Positions 7,647 to 14,194 of a stretch of DNA of 32,689 nucleotides are shown here, in pieces (positions within the stretch are counted from its first letter, which is position 1; each line of letters begins with the position of its first letter). A program made the translations under genes and the position numbers. The notes under the pieces were generated by a model. It saw nothing but the letters and a program-made list of their open reading frames with translations. It had not been told where the DNA came from and did not search any database. Source of the DNA: Prolixibacteraceae bacterium (GTDB lineage: Bacteria; Bacteroidota; Bacteroidia; Bacteroidales; Prolixibacteraceae); contig JAIBEY010000025.1 in NCBI GenBank assembly GCA_019459525.1, positions 1-32,689 on the forward strand, read 5' to 3'.

Positions 7647-8387
7647 TTATGTTAGCTGTGCTTTTAATTCTCTGCTTAATGCCCCAAATGTCGCTTCGAC
7701 TGTGTCTTTTGGAAAAGGGATATAAACAAGTCCGTGTATATTACTTGGAATATTTACACCTTCCTCGTGAAGAAGAGTAACATTTTGCAAACCATATTTA
7801 CCTTGGAAAAAGCCGACTTCGTGCATTACATTTTCTCTTGCTCTTACTTCTTCTCCAACGATATCGTCACCAGTCATTACAATAACTGCATAACCACATC
7901 GCCCTGCTTCGTCATTTAATTTTTGTAAAACTGTCCGACCAAGAATAGGCTCTTGTGCAAGTTCAAGTGATTCAAGTTTTATGTCCTTTTCGATGTACGC
8001 CTGAATCTTATACCATTCTTTGCTTCTTCCATGACTTATAAAAACTCTTTGTGGTCTTGCTTCGTTTTCAATCTTTTCACCAACTCTATAATTTGTTCTG
8101 ACTTCTAAAATATAGTCAATGTTTTGAAGAATTGGAGTAACTTGATAAATTGTATAAATCGTTTCTCCTTTAATACCTCCTCTGCCGTATGGTTCAGGAA
8201 TTTTCACATCAGGTAAGTCAGAAAATAACTCTGGCATTAGTTCTTTAAGTTCTATTCTACATTTGTCAAATTGGCTTAATAAATGTTCAACGATTGAACC
8301 ACCAGTCCTGCCGCTAGACCATGCTATGTTATTGAAGTTTTTTTGAAGTCCAGCGAACTTTGCAAAGAGTATTGAGATTTTATCCAT
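7647..8387 (-). CDS. TIR-like nucleotide-binding domain protein (246 aa)
   Basis: Residues 113-243 match the CAP12/TIR-like family (Pfam PF10137 pattern): VFISHGR (115-121), EPILGRTVLQKL (146-157), the VMTGDD loop (170-175), RARENVMHEVGFF (182-194) with candidate catalytic Glu190, and IPSNIHGLVYIPF (213-225). Related domains in bacterial anti-phage systems cleave NAD+ when triggered. The N-terminal 110 residues are a helical region of unknown role, possibly the sensor. It heads a two-gene cassette with the YodC-like gene. A defence role is inferred from the family and mobile context. Confidence 0.85.
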   Translation of the reverse strand: MDKISILFAKFAGLQKNFNNIAWSSGRTGGSIVEHLLSQFDKCRIELKELMPELFSDLPDVKIPEPYGRGGIKGETIYTIYQVTPILQNIDYILEVRTNYRVGEKIENEARPQRVFISHGRSKEWYKIQAYIEKDIKLESLELAQEPILGRTVLQKLNDEAGRCGYAVIVMTGDDIVGEEVRARENVMHEVGFFQGKYGLQNVTLLHEEGVNIPSNIHGLVYIPFPKDTVEATFGALSRELKAQLT

Positions 8388-8449
8388 TTTTATCTGTAAT
8401 TGTTTTTTGTTTAAAAATTGTCAAGTTGCGCGGTCATAAAATTACCGCC

Positions 8450-8571
8450 AACGTAGGAAGCTACACGCAGGGGCGGACTGCGGGCGATTTCCTGTCAAGC
8501 CGAAAAGCCGACCGAGCGGAAAGATACCCACCGAAAACCACTGCTGCCGCACTTGACGGGTAGCTGAAGTT
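8450..8571. repeat. attC-like site 8
   Basis: This 122-bp copy (AAC 8450-8452, GTT 8569-8571) has a left arm TACCGCCAAC and a right arm GTTATTGCCA. The right arm is complementary to TGGCAATAAC at 9343-9352, the far end of cassette 8452-9351. Confidence 0.9.
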
Positions 8572-8587
8572 ATTGCCAGTTGTTTTC

Positions 8588-9310
8588 TCATCTCTTCCAA
8601 AATATTTCTAATAATTCGTGTGCTGTCTTCGGTATTTTCTGTCGGTCTTCTTTACTTTGTCCGCTTACAGATTGCATTTTCTCTTTAAGGTCAATGTAAA
8701 TAGGGTGTTTTATACTCGAAAGTAAAAGTCCGCCTTTATTAAGTCCTTCTGTAATTTCCTTTTTTAGATTTTCCTTGTCGGTCTGCAAGTTGTCTATGTA
8801 GTCAAAACCACATTTGATAATTGAATTTGATTTTAGTTTTTCAAGTTGCGTGTCAAGGAATGAAAGTCCGTATTTTTTATAGTCTCCAAAAATTTCTTTT
8901 ACAGTTTTTATTGTCGTTTCAACTTGTCCGTTATGAAAATAGTAAGCGTCTTGAATATTTAAAACACCCGTGTTATGTCTCAATACTTTTAAGTCTTTAT
9001 GCGGATTTATTAGTCCTGTATTGTAATGGTTTACAAAAATGTATTCGGGATTTAATCTTGACGCAATTGAGCAAGCAAAATTTCTGTCTTTCAGTGCAAA
9101 AATGATGTGAAGTGTTTCATAAACAGTTAATTTGTTTGATTGCCTAAGTCTCTGAAAAGTATAGCACCCATTTTTATAAGCAAGAAATTCAAAGTCAGGC
9201 AAAATTTCATTTGCTGTCTGAACGAGAATTTGTTTAATCTCTCCCTTTTTTAGTTCAGATGATTTGTCCTGCATAGTTGTCAACTCTTTTATTTTGTCAA
9301 ACCAGTTCAA
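8588..9310 (-). CDS. cassette-encoded hypothetical protein, 240 aa
   Basis: I do not recognise this protein. It is soluble, with no signal peptide or membrane segment. The N-terminal 100 residues show an alternating strand/helix pattern (ILPDFEFLAYKNGCYTFQRL, then LTVYETLHIIFALK), and the C-terminal half is mainly helical and charged. It is the sole gene of cassette 8452-9351, with 41 bp before the start and a stop 17 bp from the attC-like site. TGTC occurs 16 times on the plus strand in this cassette, with no GACA seen. Confidence 0.75.
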   Translation of the reverse strand: MNWFDKIKELTTMQDKSSELKKGEIKQILVQTANEILPDFEFLAYKNGCYTFQRLRQSNKLTVYETLHIIFALKDRNFACSIASRLNPEYIFVNHYNTGLINPHKDLKVLRHNTGVLNIQDAYYFHNGQVETTIKTVKEIFGDYKKYGLSFLDTQLEKLKSNSIIKCGFDYIDNLQTDKENLKKEITEGLNKGGLLLSSIKHPIYIDLKEKMQSVSGQSKEDRQKIPKTAHELLEIFWKR

Positions 9311-9349
9311 TTTGTCTCCTTGTTTGGTGTCGCACCTACAATTGGCAAT

Positions 9350-9471
9350 AACGTAGGAAGCTACACGCAGGTGCGGACTGCGGGCGGTTTCCTGTCAAGC
9401 CGAAATACAGCTTGGGCGGAAAGATGCCCGCCGAAAACCACTGCTGCCGCACTTGACGGGTAGCTGAAGTT
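9350..9471. repeat. attC-like site 9
   Basis: This 122-bp copy (AAC 9350-9352, GTT 9469-9471) has a left arm TGGCAATAAC and a right arm GTTACCAGCA. The right arm is complementary to TGCTGGTAAC at 10050-10059, the far end of cassette 9352-10058. Confidence 0.9.
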
Positions 9472-9482
9472 ACCAGCAGTTT

Positions 9483-10031
9483 TCAATCCTTCTCAATCCT
9501 AAAATATTCTGTCATTAAAGCTTGATAATTCTCCATAAACCGTGATTGTCGAATATAATCATTTGGATAATTTATGCTATTAAAAAAAATCCTACCGTCA
9601 GGGAAGAAAATCAATGTAACAGTTTGGCAATCCTTGACAAATCCAAATTTTGTCACAAAGACGATATGCTTGTCTGATACAATATCTGCTCTCCAATTTA
9701 AGTTTTTTGCGGCTTCCAATAATTTTACTCTTGTATTGTCATTTTTTAGAGTGGTTACTATTTCTTTTAGTTTGTCCCTTGTTAATAGAATTTTACATAC
9801 AAATATTGTCAGCGCTAATATTATTAATGGGAAAAACACAGCCACTAAATAATCTGTCAAAGACGGATTGTTTTCTAATTGTGATTTAAGAATAAAGTAA
9901 CTGATTGTCAATCCAAAAGCAATAATTATAAATTGAAAAATATAACTAGTAATCTTTTGGAACCTCTGTCCTTTAAAAACTAATCTTTGTGTTTTTACAG
10001 TTCTATCGTAATCAAATCCGTTTTCAATCAT
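9483..10031 (-). CDS. cassette-encoded two-span membrane protein, 182 aa
   Basis: Two hydrophobic segments (about residues 30-47 and 61-82) are followed by a soluble domain with VFVTKFGFVKDCQTVTLIFF and FPDGRIFFNSINYPND. The fold is unassigned. It is the only gene in cassette 9352-10058. The start codon is 27 bp from the cassette boundary and the stop is 11 bp from the attC-like site, an extremely compact cassette that cannot hold its own promoter in the usual place. Confidence 0.75.
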   Translation of the reverse strand: MIENGFDYDRTVKTQRLVFKGQRFQKITSYIFQFIIIAFGLTISYFILKSQLENNPSLTDYLVAVFFPLIILALTIFVCKILLTRDKLKEIVTTLKNDNTRVKLLEAAKNLNWRADIVSDKHIVFVTKFGFVKDCQTVTLIFFPDGRIFFNSINYPNDYIRQSRFMENYQALMTEYFRIEKD

Positions 10032-10056
10032 TCGAGAGCATTTTAAAATTGCTGGT

Positions 10057-10178
10057 AACGTAGGAAGCTACACGCAGGGGCGGATTGCGGGCGATTTCCT
10101 GTCAAGCCAAAAAACTGCATGAACGGAAAGATGCCCACCGAAAACCACCGCTGCCGCGCTTGACGGGTAGCTGAAGTT
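10057..10178. repeat. attC-like site 10 (closest to the recombinase)
   Basis: This 122-bp copy (AAC 10057-10059, GTT 10176-10178) has a left arm GCTGGTAAC and a right arm GTTGTAGCC. The right arm pairs with GGCTACAAC at 10651-10659. It is the attC-like site of the first cassette after the attI-like site, the position where the most recent insertion would be expected. Confidence 0.9.
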
Positions 10179-10185
10179 GTAGCCT

Positions 10186-10435
10186 AGTTGTTCTTTTTTC
10201 CTTAATTTTTTCATTCTTTTTGTTCAATGCCGGAGACGCTTCGCCACTTCAGTCCCATTCAAACGGTAGCATGTCCGTTCAATCAAGGCACAAAAGTGTC
10301 GATTCGAATATTGTTTATTTTCCCTACTTTCCATCTCCGTCTATATTTAAAAAACCTCGAAACTGTCAATGTTTATGCTGGTTTTCTCTCAAACCGATTC
10401 CGTGTCAAATGGTGAAAATGTGTCACCTGTGGATT
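10186..10435. repeat. conserved non-coding cassette module, copy c
   Basis: About 250 bp similar to 1781-2010 and 4275-4434, sharing TTAATTTTTTCATTCTTTTT, CGCCACTTCAGTCCCATTC, AAAAGTGTCGATTCGAATAT and ATTCCGTGTCAAATGGTGAA. It fills most of the first cassette (10059-10658). The remainder, 10436-10650, has repeated AACTCCAATAACT-like stretches and no ORF. Reading frames are not conserved between copies. Confidence 0.65.
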
Positions 10436-10650
10436 CTGTGTCAAGTTGAGCTTGTCTGTCAATGAAACGAAACTTGTAAACTCCAATGACTTGTCACTCC
10501 AACAACTCAACTCCAATAACTTAACAACTCCAAAAACTCATAAAAACCTCGTCAAATAACTCAATTCTGCCAAACCGCGAAACTGTATCAAGTAACCAGA
10601 ACATTTATTTTTGCCTAAACCCGATGCCGTTTCAAGTTGCGATTACAATT

Positions 10651-10680
10651 GGCTACAACTAGTGAATAGCGGAAAGTTTA
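10651..10680 (-). other. attI-like attachment site
   Basis: The last cassette ends in GGCTACAAC (10651-10659), complementary to the right arm of attC-like site 10, and no 122-bp repeat follows. On the minus strand the junction reads CGCTATTCACTAG|TTGTAGCC: a GTT core next to a short sequence that loosely resembles the inner arm of the attC-like sites (GCTTCCTACG|TT). By position, between recombinase and first cassette, this is the attI equivalent. The extent of any flanking recombinase-binding boxes is unknown. Confidence 0.7.
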
Positions 10681-10752
10681 TAGTACTTTTCAAAGGTTCG
10701 TTTGCGTTAAACCTCTTCTCCTCCATTCGTGTTGTTTTGTTTTTCAACGTTT

Positions 10753-10783
10753 TAAAAGTAGCGAGTTATGTTCATAAAACAAA
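10753..10783 (-). promoter_or_regulatory. candidate cassette promoter (Pc-like)
   Basis: On the minus strand TTTG (10780-10783) and TACTTTTA (10753-10760) are separated by 19 nt. This matches the Bacteroidota sigma consensus TTTG-N19/20-TAnnTTTG at 11 of 12 fixed-plus-spacer positions. It lies just downstream of the recombinase stop and about 95 bp before the attI-like junction, pointing into the array. No terminator is visible between the recombinase and the array. Confidence 0.6.
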
Positions 10784-10795
10784 ACGATTTATACA

Positions 10796-12535
10796 TTATT
10801 TTTCTATCTTTTGGGGAGTTATATTATTTCGTACCAAATTGTCGAGCGGACTAACAATTTTTCGCTCTGCTTTTGGCGTAATGTGCGTGTAAATCATCGT
10901 AGTTTTTATACTGCTGTGCCCCATAAGTTGTTGTATATACCTGATGTCGGTGCCACTTTCGAGCAAATGGGTTGCAAAACTGTGCCTCAGTGTATGTACT
11001 GTTGCTTTCTTTTCCAGTCCCGCTTTCACCACAGCATCGTGCATTACCTGCTGTACCGTTCTTGTACTTAATGCCTCACCTTTATATTGCCCCTCAAAGA
11101 CCCAGTCGTCGCTCGGATAGAATTTTCGATAATCTTGCAAATAGGCTACTATCGAATAAGGCAACATCACCATCCGGTCTTTGTTTCCCTTGGCTTGTTT
11201 TACATGTATTTGGTACTCTTCAAAAAGTATATCGGCCCATCTTAGCGAAACAATCTCGCTGCGCCGTAAACCCGCGCCATAACCAATCAGTAACAACAAT
11301 TTATGCTTCGGATTTTCAACATTTCTGAATATGCTAAAACACTCTTCTGCCGTTAAAACCGATGGTAAATGATGCTCTTTCCTCGGACGCGGTAGTTTAA
11401 TTTCAAACGAATCCCTTTTCAGTACAGTCCTGAAGTAATACAACAGGGCGTTTACCAACATGGCCAGGCTCGAAGCCGATAGCCCTTTTTCGGTCATACC
11501 CGCCAAATGCCTCACTACCTGCATTTCAGTAAGCTCATCCGGATTCTTGTAGTTATTAATTCGCAGAAACAGGTTAAACGAATTGGTATAATTCTTAATC
11601 GTGTTCGCGCTGTAATTTTGAGCCATCAGGTAATCAATCATTGCCAGAGAATACGATCGGGCCATCTCCGGAACTTGTTGCAATAATCCCGATCTTAAAT
11701 TCCTGAATTGCGATTCCTTTCTGTTTATCGCCTTATGTTTGCTCAGATATCTGGCGGGCAGCTTGTTGTAAACCGAAATATTCAGTTCGTCAGCAAGTTT
11801 TTTGACATTTTCGAGCATTGCCGGAGTCGCCGTGAGCAGGTATGCTTGGTTGATCTTGCAGTAGCGGCTTCCTTCCCAGCGTTTTACCTGTTCGAGTAAG
11901 TAAGGCACAGGCGGACAATTCAGTATCATCCATTTTTTATCAATGGCATATTCCTTCAACTCAATAAAAGTATTGGGGTGCGATACAACAGTCTCCAGAT
12001 TGAAATATTCAGGCGGGAAAATCTCGCCGATACCCAACAATGCTTCTACTTTGATTTTTACATTCACATGCCTCAGCACACAAAAAGCTTTTTGCTGTTT
12101 GTTCCAGAAAACGCCTTTGATGTCCATCAATTTGGGCGTAAGCTCGGCTTTGTAAGGAACTTTTAATATCCAGTATTTGCCTGTAATTCCACGATAAACA
12201 ATTTTGCTGGCAATTTCAGGGACAGTGCCCTTATGTTCGGCTTTTTCGTTGGTCCGAATTTCGCTGATCGTCTCAGCTATGTGAACAATTTCTTGCTGTA
12301 TTTCAGCAGGTTCAGTGTGCCGCTCGTTGTTTTCGTCTTTTAGAATCTCAACATTGCCAAAATTACGAAGTATTTGATTGTAGTTTTTCTTGTTATACAA
12401 CACATACCAGCATTTGTGTGTCTGGCTCCAAACAGCGCCGATACGTTTAGCCTTGATTTTTAACTCTTCATCAAATCCCAAAAAGAGTCCAATCTGAAAC
12501 TCTCCACGGTGGAATATTTTTTTGAGTTGAATCAT
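10796..12535 (-). CDS. tyrosine recombinase of the cassette array, with a triplicated N-terminal extension (579 aa)
   Basis: The C-terminal 290 residues form a complete XerC/D-type recombinase: core-binding (SAM-like) domain about 290-375, and catalytic residues R424 (GLRRSE), the Lys hairpin KGNKDR (449-454), H514-x-x-R517 (HTLRHSF), H540 (GHSS) and nucleophile Y549 (MIYTHI), with a C-terminal SPLDNL. The roughly 20-residue insertion typical of IntI before HTLRHSF is absent. The N-terminal 260 residues hold three related units (about 8-66, 112-172, 187-255) with a 'hydrophobic strand, helix, G-V/A-x-W, K-x-W-x-VL' pattern, faintly like HARP-type DNA-binding modules. Position beside the attI-like site makes it the likely cassette integrase. 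It reads toward the array, unlike the divergent intI of classical integrons. Confidence 0.9.
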   Translation of the reverse strand: MIQLKKIFHRGEFQIGLFLGFDEELKIKAKRIGAVWSQTHKCWYVLYNKKNYNQILRNFGNVEILKDENNERHTEPAEIQQEIVHIAETISEIRTNEKAEHKGTVPEIASKIVYRGITGKYWILKVPYKAELTPKLMDIKGVFWNKQQKAFCVLRHVNVKIKVEALLGIGEIFPPEYFNLETVVSHPNTFIELKEYAIDKKWMILNCPPVPYLLEQVKRWEGSRYCKINQAYLLTATPAMLENVKKLADELNISVYNKLPARYLSKHKAINRKESQFRNLRSGLLQQVPEMARSYSLAMIDYLMAQNYSANTIKNYTNSFNLFLRINNYKNPDELTEMQVVRHLAGMTEKGLSASSLAMLVNALLYYFRTVLKRDSFEIKLPRPRKEHHLPSVLTAEECFSIFRNVENPKHKLLLLIGYGAGLRRSEIVSLRWADILFEEYQIHVKQAKGNKDRMVMLPYSIVAYLQDYRKFYPSDDWVFEGQYKGEALSTRTVQQVMHDAVVKAGLEKKATVHTLRHSFATHLLESGTDIRYIQQLMGHSSIKTTMIYTHITPKAERKIVSPLDNLVRNNITPQKIEK

Positions 12536-12587
12536 AGGGTGCCACTGGTTGTTGTTCGCAGGGTGAAAAACAATTTTATACTCCAGT

Positions 12588-12595
12588 CAAATATA
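12588..12595 (-). promoter_or_regulatory. candidate -7 element of the recombinase promoter
   Basis: On the minus strand TATATTTG matches TAnnTTTG exactly, about 53 bp upstream of the recombinase ATG. The expected TTTG about 19-20 nt further upstream is not well matched, so the promoter may be weak or need an activator. Confidence 0.4.
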
Positions 12596-12715
12596 CAAAA
12601 TTGGAATTAAAATCCAGCGGGGTGTTCGCGAACTCCTTGCTAACGAATGTGTCAGTGTGTAGTTGTTATCCGATTTCCAACAAACACGTCCGGATTGGGC
12701 AAGGAGAGAAGGGTA

Positions 12716-12767
12716 TAAAAAAAGCCCTGCAAGCGTCACCATCTAACGAGGCAAAGCTGTGCAGGGC
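12716..12767 (-). terminator. intrinsic terminator after the DUF1080 gene
   Basis: An 8-bp stem TGCAGGGC/GCCCTGCA (12760-12767 with 12724-12731 on the plus strand) is followed on the minus strand by seven T residues. It lies just after the DUF1080 stop and insulates the recombinase from upstream transcription. The remainder of the 12536-12715 gap holds no gene I can see. Confidence 0.75.
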
Positions 12768-12792
12768 ATTTGATGTGTTCGACGTATCTAAA

Positions 12793-13530
12793 TTACAGTT
12801 CGCGAATCTTGATGTTGCGGAACCAAACATCGTAACCGTGATCCTGAAGGCCGATGTAACCCTCTTTCGAGATTCCTTCTGTAAATCCGGGGAAGCTTTT
12901 GAATTTACTTTTAGCAATAAGGGCATCCCATTCAGGAGTCCACAAGCTGTACGAAACAACCTGAACGCCGTTTTGAGTGTGGGTAACCTGGCCATCTTTA
13001 ACTTTAACAACAATGGTATTCCATTCGCCAACCGGTTTTACCGTTTTGGGGTCGGCCGGCAACATGTCGTATAACGAACCGGCAAGGTGACTGTCGATTT
13101 TATTGTCCGAAGCATCCACATTGTCGAGTACCTGAATTTCAGGAGCCGCATAATAAATGGGTTTGCCCGGCACTTCGCGCACGTTGAAGAAAATACCGGA
13201 GTTGGCCGATTTGCTGGCTTTCCAGTCGATTGACAGTTCAAAATTCTTGAATTTTTTGCCTGGATAAAGGATGTCGCCATTGGCTCCCTGGCCTGGTTTT
13301 TTCCCCTCACCAATAACCACTTTCATGGCATCATCTTCAATTACCCAGTTGGCTGGCATGGCAGTACCGTTGCACTGTCTCCATCCGTCGAAGTTTTTAC
13401 CATTAAACATCAGTACCCAACCCGCTTTTTTCTCTTTTTTCGAAAGTTTGTTTACCGATTGTGAAAATCCGGGCAGTGCGAGGAATAACGCAACTGCCAA
13501 AGAAAGCGTCATAAAAATGTTTTTCTTCAT
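12793..13530 (-). CDS. secreted DUF1080 (3-keto-disaccharide hydrolase-type) protein, 245 aa
   Basis: A signal peptide (MKKNIFMTLSLAVALFLALP, cleaved about GFSQ) is followed by a single DUF1080 concanavalin-like beta-sandwich: GWVLMFNGKNFDGWRQ (37-52), FELSIDWKASKSANSGIFF, YAAPEIQVLDN, LAGSLYDMLP, GEWNTIVVKVKDGQVTHTQN and a final GYDVWFRNIKIREL. Members act in periplasmic breakdown of glycosides by 3-keto-glucoside routes, or are unassigned lectin-like hydrolases. The length matches the family. It has its own terminator, is next to a susD remnant and a fucosidase gene, and probably belonged to a glycan utilisation locus. Confidence 0.9.
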   Translation of the reverse strand: MKKNIFMTLSLAVALFLALPGFSQSVNKLSKKEKKAGWVLMFNGKNFDGWRQCNGTAMPANWVIEDDAMKVVIGEGKKPGQGANGDILYPGKKFKNFELSIDWKASKSANSGIFFNVREVPGKPIYYAAPEIQVLDNVDASDNKIDSHLAGSLYDMLPADPKTVKPVGEWNTIVVKVKDGQVTHTQNGVQVVSYSLWTPEWDALIAKSKFKSFPGFTEGISKEGYIGLQDHGYDVWFRNIKIREL

Positions 13531-13596
13531 GATTAAATTTTTTTACAAGCCCGAAAGGGGGCCATTAATGATTTATTAGTGTTTAGAATTATTCAT

Positions 13597-13604
13597 CAAA
13601 AATA
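13597..13604 (-). promoter_or_regulatory. candidate -7 element for the DUF1080 gene
   Basis: The minus strand reads TATTTTTG, an exact TAnnTTTG match, about 67 bp upstream of the start codon. No well-placed TTTG -33 box is visible, so this is tentative. Confidence 0.35.
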
Positions 13605-13738
13605 AGGATTTGATGTTGGAATCCCAGTAAGTAAACAAAATAGATTTGGTTTATTTTAAACGCTGCCGTTTCCCGTTGGGCATATCCCCGTTTCTGGCAT
13701 TCATAAAATAAATCGGAATTATCGGTTTATTGATTATA

Positions 13739-13866
13739 AATAGCCCAGACCTTTAGGTCGGGGGAAATGAGAAACAGACAAATCCCGGCTTTAGCCAAAA
13801 TAATTTGATGTTTAGGCTAAAGCCGAAATAAGGATTATTCCATCTTCCAACGGCATTTATGCCGTT
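13739..13866. repeat. REP-type palindromic repeat, copy 1
   Basis: Bases 13739-13830 closely match 28714-28806. The unit contains GACCTTTAGGTC and the hairpin CGGCTTTAGCC ... GGCTAAAGCCG. Directly after it lies another small palindrome, CAACGGCA ... TGCCGTTG (13848-13866). The sequence is in the spacer between genes and has no ORF. Confidence 0.8.
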
Positions 13867-13904
13867 GCTAGTCAAATCAACCATATATCCGATAACTCCG
13901 AAAC

Positions 13905-13942
13905 AAAAAGGAGAAGAAGACAACCATCTCCTTCTCCTTTTA
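13905..13942 (-). terminator. intrinsic terminator after the susD remnant
   Basis: The stem AAAAGGAGAAG ... CTTCTCCTTTT on the minus strand, followed by TTTTTG, lies about 25 bp beyond the remnant's stop codon. It would now end transcription of the fucosidase gene just upstream. Confidence 0.75.
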
Positions 13943-13966
13943 AGTGTATTCAGTATCAACAACTGT

Positions 13967-14173
13967 TTAGTCAATCCGATATTCGTTTTGCACCATGATG
14001 TTGGGGTTGATGTCAATCTGCTTTTGTGGAATCGGGAAGATCAACTGTGTTTCGTTAACCTTGAACCCTTTAGACTTCATCAGGTCAACAGCACGACCGG
14101 TGCGGACCAAATCGAACCAGCGGTGGCATTCAAAAGCCAGCTCCACCCTTCGTTCATGCAGTACTTTATCATA
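13967..14173 (-). pseudogene. 3' remnant of a susD/ragB-family gene
   Basis: The minus strand encodes 68 in-frame residues before a TAA: YDKVLHERRVELAFECHRWF, then DLVRTGRAVD, and the ending NPNIMVQNEYRID. This is the typical SusD C-terminus: HERRVELAFE, RWFDLVRTGRA, IPQKQIDINPNI. The codon before it is a stop, and the fucosidase stop lies only about 20 bp upstream, so the rest of susD and any susC partner has been deleted. The original family role was glycan binding at the outer membrane with a SusC transporter. It is retained with its terminator. Confidence 0.85.
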
Positions 14174-14194
14174 TTATTCCAGATCGGGTTCCGT

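Larger units (their letters stand above)
1..12535 (-). mobile_element. integron-like cassette array with its tyrosine recombinase
   Basis: Ten 122-124 bp attC-like palindromes delimit ten complete cassettes and one partial cassette. Taking the cut as G|TT on the minus strand, the cassettes are 75-940, 941-1652, 1653-3915, 3916-4643, 4644-6772, 6773-7269, 7270-8451, 8452-9351, 9352-10058 and 10059-10658. Each cassette starts with GTT plus 6-7 variable bases that are the exact reverse complement of the outer arm of its own palindrome. The array ends at an attI-like core beside the recombinase gene, which is transcribed in the same direction as the cassette genes. Integron behaviour is inferred from this pattern. 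The recombinase is not a typical IntI, so 'integron-like' is the safer name. The left end of the array is outside the window. Confidence 0.85.

Noticed and set aside
73-10178. CRISPR array
   Set aside because: Repeats are 122 bp long, imperfectly palindromic, and separated by 0.4-2.1 kb of coding sequence; no short spacers or cas genes.
10651-12535. Classical integron integrase (intI)
   Set aside because: The catalytic residues are there, but the IntI-specific insertion is absent and about 260 extra N-terminal residues are present.
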